From Bin87 sp965262485 (GTDB taxonomy: Bacteria > Chloroflexota > Dehalococcoidia > Lucifugimonadales > UBA3495), in the NCBI GenBank assembly GCA_965262485.1, contig OZ253540.1, positions 3,720,001-3,784,000 on the forward strand: a stretch of DNA of 64,000 bases. Reading direction: 5' to 3'. Shown piece after piece: positions 1-9,139 of this stretch (positions within the stretch are counted from its first letter, which is position 1; the number at the start of each line of letters is the position of its first letter). The notes below the pieces were generated by a model that worked only from the letters and a program-made list of their open reading frames with translations, made no database searches and was not told the DNA's origin. Both the position numbers and the translations under genes were made by a program.

Positions 1-576
1 AATCACTATCCAGACGATGTCAACGAAGTGCCAATACAGGCCGGCAATGTCGACGTCCAACGCCGAGGGGCGACCGGCCGGATTGCGGGCGGCGATGATT
101 GCGATGGCGCCCAGCCAAACCAGCCCCAGCGTAACGTGGGCTCCGTGAAACCCGGTGAGCGTATAGAACGAACTGCTGAACAGGTTTGTTTCGTAGCGCA
201 GCCCCTCGATTCGGAAGGCGTTGAATTCATACACCTGGAACCCGATAAACGTACCGCCCAGCAGGATGGTTAGCACCAGCCACTGGATCAACCGTTTCTG
301 GTTGCCGTTGCGCGCGGCGGCCACTCCCATCACCATGGCGAACGAGCTCATCAGCAACACAAACGTGCTGATGGTGGTGATTGGGACATCAACAATGTCT
401 TTCGGGTACGGTCCAACGATGCTCTGGCCCCGGTACACCATGTAGGTTGCGATCAGCGAGCCGAAGAACAGACAGTCGGACCCGAGAAACACCCACATGA
501 GGAGTTTCCGGTGATTTATGCCAGTGGTGGTTTCTTCCTCCACCGGCGGAGCGTGTGTGGTGTCTACGTGGGCCAA
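1..576 (-). CDS. ctaE: Cytochrome c oxidase subunit III (3' end cut by window edge)
   Basis: Membrane subunit III of an aa3/caa3-type heme-copper oxidase in the cytoplasmic membrane. 192 codons are present and the frame runs off the window start. The reading includes LLMWVFLGSDCLFFGSL near residue 27 and TGFHGAHVTLGLVW near residue 140, both typical of subunit III, and at least four hydrophobic segments. The chosen start is TTG at 576, because a perfect AGGAGG lies about 8 nt upstream and no in-frame ATG fits better. It lies 64 bp downstream of subunit I on the same strand, so subunits II, I and III form one transcription unit. Confidence 0.93.
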   Translation of the reverse strand, partial: MAHVDTTHAPPVEEETTTGINHRKLLMWVFLGSDCLFFGSLIATYMVYRGQSIVGPYPKDIVDVPITTISTFVLLMSSFAMVMGVAAARNGNQKRLIQWLVLTILLGGTFIGFQVYEFNAFRIEGLRYETNLFSSSFYTLTGFHGAHVTLGLVWLGAIAIIAARNPAGRPSALDVDIAGLYWHFVDIVWIVI

Positions 577-640
577 CGCGGGCCTCCTGGGTTAGGCAAG
601 TACGGGTGTAGTCGGGTCCAGCATCGAATGAGCCGGCCGG

Positions 641-2524
641 TTAATAATGACCTTCTGCGACATGTTCGGCGGCATGTTCGGCGGCCGGCGGTTCGTTGGA
701 CCAACCTATAACGCCGATGATCGTGATCAGGCCGCCAACGAAACTGACCGGGAACCGGATGTAGTTCCATCCGACGTCTATCAGCAGGCCACCGGCAATC
801 CAGGCCACACCGAAAGATACGATCAGCGGCCAGTATGACGGGCTGGGCATGTGGATGGTGGATGCGTCGACGTGAGGCTCGCCAACCACCGTTTCACCGC
901 GGGCGGCGGCTTCGCGCTTGGTGATCCAGAAATCATCCTGACCCTTCACCTGGGGAATCTCGGCGAAGTTGTACACCGGTGGCGGCGAAGAGATGCTCCA
1001 TTCCAGCGTGGGCGCGTCCCAGGGATCGTTGCCAGCCGGCGCTCCCTTGCGCGCGCTGCGCACGAAGTTGTGCATGAATATCAGGAAACCCGCGACGATG
1101 AAGAAATACCCGCCGGTAGCCAGCAGGTTCATACCCTCCCAGCCGAAGCCCTCCGCGTAGGTATAGATGCGGCGGGGCATTCCGTTGAGGCCGGCATAGT
1201 GCATGGGGAAGAACGTGAGGTTCATGCCCGCGAACATCAACCAGAAATGTATTTTGCCCATGGTCTCGTGGTACATCTTGCCCGTGATCTTGGGATACCA
1301 GTAATAGATGCCGGCGAAGATGCCGAAAATGGCCCCGCCAAACAGCACGTAGTGGATGTGGGCAACGATGTAGTAGGTGTCCTGTTGCTGGAAGTCGGAG
1401 GGGGACACGGCGTGGGATACACCGGAAAGGCCGCCCACGATGAACAGGGAAACGAATCCGATTGCCATCAACATGGGGGTGCGCAGGTCGATGGAGCCCC
1501 TCCACATGGTGCCGATCCAGTTGAATATCTTAACGCCGGTGGGCACTGCGATGAGCATAGTGGTAATGGTGAACACCGAGTTGGCGATGGGGCCAAGCCC
1601 CACCGTGAACATGTGATGACTCCACACTGCCCAGCTCATGATGGCGATTACGATCCCGGAGAACACGATCACGGGATAACCGAATAGCGGTTTACGGCTG
1701 AAGGTGGGAATGATTTCCGACACCACGCCCATTGCCGGCAGAATCAGGATGTACACCTCGGGGTGTCCGAACAGCCAGAAAAGGTGCTGCCAGAGGATGG
1801 GGTCGCCGCCGGCCGAGGCGTTGAAGAAGTTGCCCCCAAACTGACGGTCGGCGGTCAGCTCAATCAGGGCGACCGTTATGATTGGGAAGGCCAGCACCAT
1901 CAGGATGCTGGTAACCAGCGTCATCCACACGAACACCGGCATACGCATCAGCGACATTCCCGGAGCGCGCATATTGATGATGGTTACGACGAAGTTGAAA
2001 CCGGCGGCCAGCGATGCAACACCCAGCATCTGCAGGCTCAACGCCCAGAAGTCCAGGCCCTTGCCCATGCTGTACGGCGCAGAGGTCAGGTTGGCATACG
2101 AGAACCAGCCAGCGTCGGGAAGTTGCCCGATCAGGAAACCGGCGTGCATCAACAGAGCGCCGAACAGGAAAGTCCAGTACGAAAAGGCATTGAGGCGCGG
2201 GAACGCAACGTCCCGTGCGCCAATCATCAGCGGGATAAGAAAGTTGAAGAAGGTTGCGCCGAATGGCATGATCACCATGAAAATCATGGTGGTGCCGTGC
2301 ATGGTGAACATGGCGTTGAACCAGTCGGCGGAAATCAATGAACTATCGGCCTGGGCCAGCTGCAAACGCATCAGACCGGCTTCAATACCGCCCACGAGTA
2401 AAAAGATGAAGGCGGTAACGCCGTAAAGGGCGCCGATCCGCTTGTGGTCAACCGTAGTTAGCCAGCTCCACAAGCCGGTATAAGAAGTGGTAGGGCGGGG
2501 AATTACGCCGGTGATGGTAACCAT
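641..2524 (-). CDS. ctaD: Cytochrome c oxidase subunit I
   Basis: Catalytic heme-copper subunit that reduces O2 to water and pumps protons. At 627 aa it has the usual length plus a C-terminal extension. Seen in the sequence: the HPEVYILILP segment (CuB/helix VI region), HHMFTVG (CuB histidines) and HIHYVLFGG (heme ligand region), with about 12 hydrophobic segments. The ATG at 2524 has GGAGG eight bases upstream. It sits between subunit II (138 bp upstream) and subunit III. The HPEVY tyrosine of the A-type K-channel cross-link is present, so this is an A-family oxidase rather than a cbb3 or ba3 type. Confidence is high. Confidence 0.97.
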   Translation of the reverse strand: MVTITGVIPRPTTSYTGLWSWLTTVDHKRIGALYGVTAFIFLLVGGIEAGLMRLQLAQADSSLISADWFNAMFTMHGTTMIFMVIMPFGATFFNFLIPLMIGARDVAFPRLNAFSYWTFLFGALLMHAGFLIGQLPDAGWFSYANLTSAPYSMGKGLDFWALSLQMLGVASLAAGFNFVVTIINMRAPGMSLMRMPVFVWMTLVTSILMVLAFPIITVALIELTADRQFGGNFFNASAGGDPILWQHLFWLFGHPEVYILILPAMGVVSEIIPTFSRKPLFGYPVIVFSGIVIAIMSWAVWSHHMFTVGLGPIANSVFTITTMLIAVPTGVKIFNWIGTMWRGSIDLRTPMLMAIGFVSLFIVGGLSGVSHAVSPSDFQQQDTYYIVAHIHYVLFGGAIFGIFAGIYYWYPKITGKMYHETMGKIHFWLMFAGMNLTFFPMHYAGLNGMPRRIYTYAEGFGWEGMNLLATGGYFFIVAGFLIFMHNFVRSARKGAPAGNDPWDAPTLEWSISSPPPVYNFAEIPQVKGQDDFWITKREAAARGETVVGEPHVDASTIHMPSPSYWPLIVSFGVAWIAGGLLIDVGWNYIRFPVSFVGGLITIIGVIGWSNEPPAAEHAAEHVAEGHY

Positions 2525-2662
2525 TATTTGGTCCTCCGCTGTGTCCGGTTCGCTGGCACCCGGGGCGATGGATTAGCGGTTTTCATATCTCCTGATGAGT
2601 GGTTGGCCGGTTGGTTGGGCATCGAGTTTAATTGTCGAATTTCGTTTGCGGATGGGATTGGG

Positions 2663-3967
2663 TTACTTCTGCTCCAGCAGATAGTCCACAAGGTCGCTCA
2701 ACTGATCTTCGGACAGATCAGCACGGTGGTCGGCGCGGGCGCGGTACACCGTAGCCAGCTCGGACATGTGATTGCCGGGTTTGATGACATCCGGATTACG
2801 TATCCACTGTCGCAAATTCTCGCGGTTAAGATCAACCAGGCCAGCGCCCAACGTGGTGCGGAGGCCGAGGTCGGTGAGGTTAGGCGCCGCGAAGGCAGCC
2901 GCCGGTTCGTTTCCGGTACGTACATCTGCCAACCGATCTTCGGTCCGCTTGCCGAGCCACTGCGTGTAGGCGATGAAAGTATCCATTCGGCTCATCTGAA
3001 CGCCGGCGGCATCCGAAGCGCCCACGGTGTGGCAGGTAATACACTGGCCATCGCCAAGGAACACCAGCTGACCCCGCGCCGCCGAGGTGGACAACTGGAT
3101 GGGTTCGCCGAAGCCGTCGACCCACGCATCGAAGTCGTTGTCAGTAAGGGCATGAACCCGGAATTTCATTTGTGCGTGGGCGGTCCCGCAAAACTCGGCG
3201 CACTGGCCGTAATACATACCAATGTCTTCCGCCAGGAACCACATTTCGTTGGATCGGGTTGGCACCACGTCCTGTTTGCCGGCCAGTTTCGGAATCCAGA
3301 AGCTGTGAATCACGTCTTCGCTGATGAGTTCCATGATAACGGGCCGGTCGACCGGTATCCGCATCTCGTTAGCCGTGGTCACCAGTTTTCCATTGCCGTC
3401 GGCGTCTTCGTACCGGAACTCCCACCACCACTGATGGCCCACAGCCTGAACCCGGAGCGGTTCCTTGCCCTCATCCCGGGCCAGGGCAATGGCCGCGCCG
3501 GGTTCGAGCTTGAACAGCACGATCACCGACCAGATACCCAACCCCAGAATCAGAATGGTGGGGATTATCGTCCAGGCGATTTCCAGTGGTGTATGCCCGT
3601 GGGTTTGAGGCGGCAGCGGGTCGCCGGGCTTGCGCCGGTAGCGTATCGCCGCGTACAGCAGCGCGCCCTCCACCAGCACAAACACGACTACCATGGTCCA
3701 GAGCAGCACGTTGAAGAGCAATAACTGCTCTCGGGCCACCGGGCCGTTGACGCCGAACGTCGACATGGGAGCATCGGGATCGCAGCCCAAGGCCGCCAAC
3801 AACAGAACGCCGCCCAGAATGGCCAACGCCCCCAGGGGCCGCCAACCACGGCGACGAACACCGGAAACAGCGGGGCTACTCACCGGATTATCGGTTCTGT
3901 TCGGAGAACCGGGGCCTTCCCGGTGCTTGGCAGGTGAGTCTTCCTCGGAAAAGGGCAACAGCCCCAT
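2663..3967 (-). CDS. ctaC: Cytochrome c oxidase subunit II fused to cytochrome c (caa3 type)
   Basis: Subunit II with a CuA domain and a C-terminal cytochrome c domain, the arrangement of caa3 oxidases. After an N-terminal hydrophobic stretch ending LLLAALGC (possible lipoprotein cysteine) come two transmembrane helices. The CuA site is YYGQCAEFCGTAHAQM (two Cys, His, Met), followed by GQCITCHTVG, a CXXCH heme c motif. The open frame extends upstream to 4042, but the ATG at 3967 (MGLLPFSEE) starts just before the basic N-terminus and is preferred; its ribosome site is weak (GGGGG). It is the first gene of the oxidase operon. The heme c domain implies that soluble or membrane cytochrome c feeds the enzyme directly. 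Confidence 0.94.
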   Translation of the reverse strand: MGLLPFSEEDSPAKHREGPGSPNRTDNPVSSPAVSGVRRRGWRPLGALAILGGVLLLAALGCDPDAPMSTFGVNGPVAREQLLLFNVLLWTMVVVFVLVEGALLYAAIRYRRKPGDPLPPQTHGHTPLEIAWTIIPTILILGLGIWSVIVLFKLEPGAAIALARDEGKEPLRVQAVGHQWWWEFRYEDADGNGKLVTTANEMRIPVDRPVIMELISEDVIHSFWIPKLAGKQDVVPTRSNEMWFLAEDIGMYYGQCAEFCGTAHAQMKFRVHALTDNDFDAWVDGFGEPIQLSTSAARGQLVFLGDGQCITCHTVGASDAAGVQMSRMDTFIAYTQWLGKRTEDRLADVRTGNEPAAAFAAPNLTDLGLRTTLGAGLVDLNRENLRQWIRNPDVIKPGNHMSELATVYRARADHRADLSEDQLSDLVDYLLEQK

Positions 3968-4313
3968 CGTGAACCCCCGATACGATAGCCAGGCAAAGCC
4001 GTCGTATGTGCAAAATTTCACTAGCGGCGGTAACGATAGCATAAGCGACTTTGTGTGTCAATTTGAGATTAACGCTGGTAACAGTTCAGAGTTGGTGGGA
4101 TGAAAGGACGCAACCTTTACCATGCCCTCAATTCCATCCTCTCCCAACCCATTTCTGCTCCAGTCTGAACAGTTACCTGCCGGGTTGGTACTTCCGGTTG
4201 GGCGCCGGATGGTAAAATGCTGAGGTGATCGGGGCCGATTTAGCCGGTTGGAGGGCTCGGTAGTATGTCAATGAGCAGCAGCATTGGCGGGATGCCACGC
4301 TTTCCCACCGATG

Positions 4314-4421
4314 ATGGAGTTCGTTGCAGACTACGCCACGCTGGGCGAGATCAGTGAGTTATTGCGGGCGGTGTTTCGCGAGCGCGAGCCCTCAACCCGC
4401 CTTTGCTCAACCCGCCTTTGA
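4314..4421 (+). pseudogene. Short remnant resembling the C-terminus of an acyl-CoA mutase
   Basis: A 35-codon reading with the core ATLGEISELLRAVF resembles the C-terminal end of methylmalonyl-CoA mutase large-chain N-domains (consensus around TLGEI..LR.VFG). Nothing upstream continues it, so it is a gene remnant if the match is real. It ends in a tandem 15-bp duplication (CTCAACCCGCCTTTG twice, about 4391-4420) that produced the stop. The rest of the gap 3968-4313 shows no gene. The assignment rests on about 15 residues. Confidence 0.35.
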
Positions 4422-4433
4422 TTGAGGAGTAAA

Positions 4434-5255
4434 ATGGGGCGCATCCGCCTGTTATCCGTCATAATCTTATTCTCCCTGCTGGCCGCCGCAATGATGGCCT
4501 GCCAGGGTTCAACCGAAGTGGTCCCGACAGGTGCGCCGAATACGGCTGCGCCCACGCCGACTATGCCGCCCGCGTGGGATCCTTCCGAGGTCGTTCTGAT
4601 GGGAACCTCGGGCGACTTTCCTCCCGCCAACTTCATCAACGAAAGCGGTGAAATCGACGGGTTCGAGCGCGAGCTGGGCGATGAACTCTGCCGGCGCGCC
4701 GGTCTGGAATGTGCCTGGGGTCAGGACGAGTGGTTCACCCTCATCAACAATCTTGTCGCCGGGAAATACGACGCCATCGTAGCCGGAATGGCCGCCACCG
4801 AAGAGCGTGATGAACTGATCGATTTTACGGAGTCATACCTTCCTAATACCCCGTCGGTGTATGTCGCCCTGGCCGGGGCCAGCGATGACGTGATCAACGG
4901 AAGAGTGGCCGTGCAGGTCAACACCATTCAGCAGAAGTACCTTGCCGACTCCGGCATCACAAGGATAATATCCCTGCCGGCAGAAGCCCCTGTTGAGGCC
5001 GTCAGGAGCGGAGAGGCGGATGCGGTATTTGCCGATAAAACCTTCCTCGCAAGTTTCGTGGAGGAAAGCGGTGGGGAGCTCATCTTCGTGGGTCCAGAGG
5101 TTAATTTCGACTCCTACCGTGTAGGCATAGGGGTGCGCGAGGGCGATGGCGATTTGAAAGACAAACTGAACGAAGCCATCGGCGCAATGAAAGGGGACGG
5201 CACACTGAACGATTTAATCAGGAAATGGTTCGGCGAGGATGCTGAAACGTTCTGA
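4434..5255 (+). CDS. Family 3 extracellular solute-binding lipoprotein
   Basis: Binding component of an amino-acid-type ABC uptake system, anchored outside the membrane. The 273-aa product begins with a signal peptide ending LLAAAMMAC (lipobox) and a Thr/Pro-rich linker. Two SBP lobes follow, including FPPANFINESGEIDGFE, WFTLINNLVAGKYDAIVAGM and FDSYRVGIGVREGDG, typical family 3 landmarks. The frame stays open to a TTG at 4422, but the ATG at 4434 has AGGAG six bases upstream and is chosen. No permease or ATPase gene lies next to it, so it is an orphan binding protein or serves transporters encoded elsewhere. Confidence 0.88.
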   Translation: MGRIRLLSVIILFSLLAAAMMACQGSTEVVPTGAPNTAAPTPTMPPAWDPSEVVLMGTSGDFPPANFINESGEIDGFERELGDELCRRAGLECAWGQDEWFTLINNLVAGKYDAIVAGMAATEERDELIDFTESYLPNTPSVYVALAGASDDVINGRVAVQVNTIQQKYLADSGITRIISLPAEAPVEAVRSGEADAVFADKTFLASFVEESGGELIFVGPEVNFDSYRVGIGVREGDGDLKDKLNEAIGAMKGDGTLNDLIRKWFGEDAETF

Positions 5256-5492
5256 TTCCCTCCGGGTGTAATCGGCGGCGGAGATATTGGTCTCAGAAGC
5301 CTGGTCTGATGCCCCTTGGACCGATTACCCGAAGCTGCGGCGCGTACCGGTGATTCCAGCGTAGGGAACCCGTGCTGTCGGCGTGGCTACGTTGTTGCAG
5401 AGGCGGCCGCGGTCCAGCACAGCCGGTGGCCTCTTCTCGGTTGCCATGTGACCCCAATCGTCGGACCGATACACAACCAAAGGGAGGTGGAG

Positions 5493-7004
5493 ATGCTGCC
5501 AAAGCTCGTCGCGATTATTATCACCTTGGTGACCGCCGGGGGGTTTGTGGTGTTGGGAATCTGGTACGTTCGCGGGAAGGCCCTCAGCGTTGAGGACTAC
5601 ATCGTTGCCCGGAATACGGCGGGCACGGGACTCGCCATTGCGACGCTGGTTGCATCGGGGATGGGGGCGTGGATTCTGTTTGCACCGGCGGAAACCGGGA
5701 TCCTGGCCGGCCTTGCCGGGCTGGTCGGTTACGGGATCGGGTCAGCAGCGCCGCTGGCGGCCTTCGTGTTTCTGGGGCCGCGGATGCGTCGGTTGATGCC
5801 CCGAGGCCACGCGGTCACGGAGTACGTGCGGCACCGCTTCGGGCCTGTGGTCTATTACTTTATCCTTTTCGTGGTCGTTTTCTATATGCTGGTGTTCCTT
5901 ACGGCAGAGCTAACCGGCATGGCCCAAGCCGGCCGGTTGATTGGAGGGACGCCCCTGGTGGTTACCTCCACCATCGTCGGGCTGTTGACGGTGATTTATA
6001 CGGCCTACGGTGGCATGAGAGCTTCTTTGTTCACCGACCAAATCCAATTCTACGTCATAGTGCCCCTGTTGGCCCTGGTATTGATTGTCGGCCTCGGCGG
6101 GTCGGGGGAGATGCTGAGCGCGGCGGTTGAGAACGCTCCGGAGCTATTGTCGTTGGGAAACCTGCCGGGTTGGGAGTACGGCGTCTCCCTGATAATCGCG
6201 GTCCTCGCCTCGGAGATGTTCAACCAGGGAACATGGCAGCGGGTGTACACGGTTCGAGACGTAAAAACCCTGCGGAACGGGTTCATCGTCTCCGGGATGG
6301 TCATCCTGCCGGTAATATTCCTCATCGGATTGTTCGGTATCCTGGCGGTGGGTGCGGGGAATGCCGAGGAGCCATCGGTGGCTATGTTCTCCTTTGTGGT
6401 AGCGGCGATGCCGCACTGGTTCATGGTAGCGATAATGGTTCTGGCTATGGTGCTGGTTATGAGCAGTATGGACACCCTACTGAACGGGATAACCAGCGCC
6501 CTGACCACCGAGTTGGCCCGTTACCGAGATGATTCCTCCCTGCTTGGTTATGCCAGGACCGCCACGGCTGCCCTGATTGTCATTCCCATGGCCGTTGCCT
6601 CCCAGGGTTATAGTGTCCTCTACCTGTTCCTGGTCGCCGACCTGGTCTGCGCAGCTGCCTTGTTTCCGGTGTTTTTCGGAATGTTCTCCCGGCATTTCAA
6701 CGGCTGGGGGGCGTTGTTCAGCAGCATTGCCGGGCTGGTGGTTGGGGCGCTGTTCTTTCCAGCGCCGGATTTCAGCGGCTGGAACGCGATCCCAGGGGCA
6801 GGACGCCTCCTGTTCAGCTTTGGTGGCGCCCTGGTTGTCCCGACGGTATTGAGCGTTGCATTCGCCCTGATAGCGCGAGCGGTGAACGCACAAGTCTACG
6901 ATTACTCCCGTCTCAGCGAGGAAGTGCATTTGATTGGGGAGCGACCGGTAATTAAGGGTTCAGGTTGGCCGTTGTTCCAGATTTCGCGGGAACGACGGCA
7001 ATAG
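5493..7004 (+). CDS. Sodium:solute symporter family (SSS) protein
   Basis: Na+-coupled solute carrier of 503 aa with about 13 hydrophobic segments. Family landmarks include GYGIGSAAPLAAFVFLGPRMR near the start, YTAYGGMRASLFTDQIQF in the middle, and MFNQGTWQRVYTVRD followed by MSSMDTLLNGITSALTTEL, which matches the conserved SSS core. The open frame reaches upstream to 5316, but the ATG at 5493 is directly preceded by GGGAGGTGGAG and begins with a transmembrane helix, so it is chosen. The substrate is not readable from sequence. It lies 237 bp after the binding lipoprotein in the same orientation but probably has its own transcript. Confidence 0.9.
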   Translation: MLPKLVAIIITLVTAGGFVVLGIWYVRGKALSVEDYIVARNTAGTGLAIATLVASGMGAWILFAPAETGILAGLAGLVGYGIGSAAPLAAFVFLGPRMRRLMPRGHAVTEYVRHRFGPVVYYFILFVVVFYMLVFLTAELTGMAQAGRLIGGTPLVVTSTIVGLLTVIYTAYGGMRASLFTDQIQFYVIVPLLALVLIVGLGGSGEMLSAAVENAPELLSLGNLPGWEYGVSLIIAVLASEMFNQGTWQRVYTVRDVKTLRNGFIVSGMVILPVIFLIGLFGILAVGAGNAEEPSVAMFSFVVAAMPHWFMVAIMVLAMVLVMSSMDTLLNGITSALTTELARYRDDSSLLGYARTATAALIVIPMAVASQGYSVLYLFLVADLVCAAALFPVFFGMFSRHFNGWGALFSSIAGLVVGALFFPAPDFSGWNAIPGAGRLLFSFGGALVVPTVLSVAFALIARAVNAQVYDYSRLSEEVHLIGERPVIKGSGWPLFQISRERRQ

Positions 7005-7493
7005 TGGGACTTGGTCGATGCCATCGCTCTGATGAATGCTGCTCCCGGGTATACGCAGGGTCGCACAGGGACACACACTGGAGCATCCGTGAAGGACGCC
7101 ACTTCTCCTACCACCGAGTTGACGCTGGAACCGGCCGAACGGCTGGGCAGATGAGGTTCGTCAACGCCCTTGCTCCAATTCCTACTGGTCAGGCGCCTGC
7201 CCAAAGAGAGGAGTAGTTCCTGGGGAACCCGCCTGCTCCTCAGATAACCGCAAGGCGCTGGATGCGTAGCAGTCGCACGCCCTTGTATATTGTCTACGTA
7301 CCCAGCAGCGCGTGCGCGACGGCAAGCGTGCCGCTCTATGCAGCAAACACGTAAGGGGAAGCGACCATGTTCCGTACCATCAGCAGAAGCTTCCAACTTC
7401 TCAGGGTCTGCCTCCGCGTCCTCGCGGCGGACCGGGAACTCGTCCTTTTTCCGATCTTTTCCCTTTCTGATTCAACTGTCACTGCTACATAAG
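7005..7493. other. Intergenic stretch without a recognisable gene
   Basis: No open frame here has a ribosome site or family resemblance. The gap continues to 8199 and holds an inverted-repeat element, a gene remnant and a terminator, listed separately. Confidence 0.6.
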
Positions 7494-7643
7494 CAGGACG
7501 ATTGCAAAGTCCTCTCCCCCTAGTGGGAGAGGGGGATCTCTCGTTAGCAAGCTATCACCCCCATCCTAACCTTCCCCCGTCAAGGGGGAAGGGACCACTG
7601 AAGGGCCTTCTCACGCCTGTGTGCTGACTTTGCAATCGTCCTG
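7494..7643. mobile_element. 150-bp MITE-like element, family 1 (copy D)
   Basis: Both ends carry the same 18-bp terminal inverted repeat, reading CAGGACGATTGCAAAGTC inward. The flanks are near-identical direct repeats, CTACATAAG on the left and CCACATAAG on the right, as expected of a 9-bp target duplication. The interior has two smaller palindromes (CTCTCCCCC/GGGGGAG-type) and no coding capacity. This is consistent with a non-autonomous element mobilised in trans. Related copies lie at 10258, 18024 and 61866. Confidence 0.75.
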
Positions 7644-7798
7644 CCACATAAGCGGTCGTCTTACCCGGCGCCGAGAGGCAGCCACTGAGTAACCCCGGCG
7701 AATAATCTCTCAGGTCAAGCGCTGCGTTTGTATCCCTATCATGGACCACGCCGCATGTTCGGGGGTTCCGGCGCGTCCAATGCCCGCGGGTCAGAGCC

Positions 7799-7948
7799 GA
7801 AACGGTTGGGGCCGGATTCACCCTGCCGTCGGACGTGGCGGCAGGCACAACGCTGGAGTTCCAACTGACCGTGACCGACCAGGAGGGCGGGTCCGACACC
7901 GACACGGTTACGGTCACCGTCGCCTCGGAGAGCGGCGACAGCGGTTAG
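7799..7948 (+). pseudogene. C-terminal remnant of an Ig-like/PKD-type surface protein
   Basis: A 49-codon tail reads GFTLPSDVAAGTTLEFQLTV, then DQEGGSDTDTVTVTV and a Gly/Ser-rich end before a stop. This is the usual C-terminal beta-strand pattern of PKD/K319L-like domains. No start or upstream domain is present in frame, so it is the leftover 3' end of a larger exported protein. A strong terminator follows at 7981, probably the original gene's. Confidence 0.6.
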
Positions 7949-7980
7949 GAAAACAATCGGGAAATTGCCCCCCGACGCAA

Positions 7981-8015
7981 CGCCGCCGGCAGCCTTACCA
8001 AGACTGCCGGCGGCG
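7981..8015 (+). terminator. Rho-independent terminator
   Basis: GC-rich stem CGCCGCCGGCAG paired with CTGCCGGCGGCG, an 8-10 nt loop, then TTTT. It lies just after the surface-protein remnant on the same strand. Confidence 0.75.
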
Positions 8016-8078
8016 TTTTCAGCGACGAGACTGCCAACCCCCGCATCGAGTACGGGGTCGCAATGACAAACCACCACA

Positions 8079-8118
8079 CCCACCCCGCTCATCCTGAGCC
8101 TGTCGAAGGATGAGCGGA
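8079..8118. repeat. CTCATCCTGAGCCTGTCGAAGG palindromic repeat
   Basis: The segment has the sequence GCTCATCCTGAGCCTGTCG and ends in ATGAGCGG, giving an imperfect hairpin. Related units occur near 10476-10535 and 18258-18318. It is a dispersed intergenic palindrome of the REP type and non-coding. Confidence 0.6.
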
Positions 8119-8199
8119 AGATCCTCGCCATGACAGCAGGCCGGTTTGGTTTGACAAAGTGGGGACGCGTGAGGAGATTGACGCAAACAAACTCTCTTT

Positions 8200-9138
8200 T
8201 TAGAAGGTTGAATCCACCATCACGGCCACAAACAACAGCGCCAGATATGCCAGGGAATACAGATAGGTGGCTTTGGCCCGGCCGCGCTCGTCGCTGCGCC
8301 ACAACCGGCAGGCCAACCAGATGAACGGAGTGCCCAGCGCCGCTGCCGAGGCGACGTAAATCCAGCCCAGCTGCGGCAATATGCCGAACATCAGCGTGAG
8401 CCCCACCAACGCAATTGAATAGAGGAAAACGTGCAGCGACGTTTGCGCGCGGGAGACAACCACCGGCAGCATGGGCACTCCGGCCCGCTCGTAGTCAGTT
8501 TGAATCAGCAGCGACAATGCCCAGAAGTGCGGCGGCGTCCAGAAGAACACGATGGCGAACAGGTACACGGCCGGCAAGTCCAGGCTCCCGGTTACGGCCG
8601 CCCAGCCGACCAGGGGCGGTATCGCGCCGGCGGCGCCGCCGATAACAATGTTATTCGGCGTGGAGCGCTTGAGCCACAACGTGTACACGAACACATAAAA
8701 CAGGCTCGCCGTGAGGGTGAGGCCCGCTGCCAGGAAGTTGACCAGCGTAGCCAGCAGGGCGAACGCTGCCACGTTCAGCGCCACGCCGAACGCCAGGGCG
8801 TATTTGGGAGCGACCCGCTCCCCGGCCACCGGCCGGCTTCGGGTGCGGCTCATTTCCCGGTCAATGTCGCGATCCAGGTGCTGGTTGATGGCATTGGCGC
8901 CCCCCGAGGCCAGGGCCCCGCCGATCCACACCCAGGCCAGCATCAACAACGGCGGGACACCCTCGGCGGCCATGAACATGCCGCCGGCCGCGGTTATCAG
9001 CAGCAGCGAGATGATCTTGGGCTTGGTAAGGGCCAAAAAGTCCCGAGCCACCGTGGCCGGCGAAAATCGGGGGGATGGCCCGGATGCCAGCGCCGCGGGT
9101 TCGGCATCCGGCTGCAGGGGTGGTGTTATCTGTGCCAT
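8200..9138 (-). CDS. ctaB: Protoheme IX farnesyltransferase (heme O synthase)
   Basis: Integral membrane prenyltransferase that adds farnesyl to heme b, giving heme O for the oxidase encoded at 1-4 kb. The 312-aa product contains the family signature NAINQHLDRDIDREMSRTRS near residue 85 (Asp-rich prenyl-diphosphate site) and LDLPAVYLFAIVFFWTPPHF in the second half, with about eight transmembrane helices. It begins one base after the ctaA stop, so the two are co-transcribed and probably translationally coupled. Its 3' end faces the repeat-rich gap. Confidence 0.96.
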   Translation of the reverse strand: MAQITPPLQPDAEPAALASGPSPRFSPATVARDFLALTKPKIISLLLITAAGGMFMAAEGVPPLLMLAWVWIGGALASGGANAINQHLDRDIDREMSRTRSRPVAGERVAPKYALAFGVALNVAAFALLATLVNFLAAGLTLTASLFYVFVYTLWLKRSTPNNIVIGGAAGAIPPLVGWAAVTGSLDLPAVYLFAIVFFWTPPHFWALSLLIQTDYERAGVPMLPVVVSRAQTSLHVFLYSIALVGLTLMFGILPQLGWIYVASAAALGTPFIWLACRLWRSDERGRAKATYLYSLAYLALLFVAVMVDSTF

Positions 9139-9139
9139 T

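Noticed and set aside
4331..4639. Minus-strand frame over the binding-lipoprotein start
   Set aside because: Overlaps the signal peptide of a clear gene, with no ribosome site or motifs.
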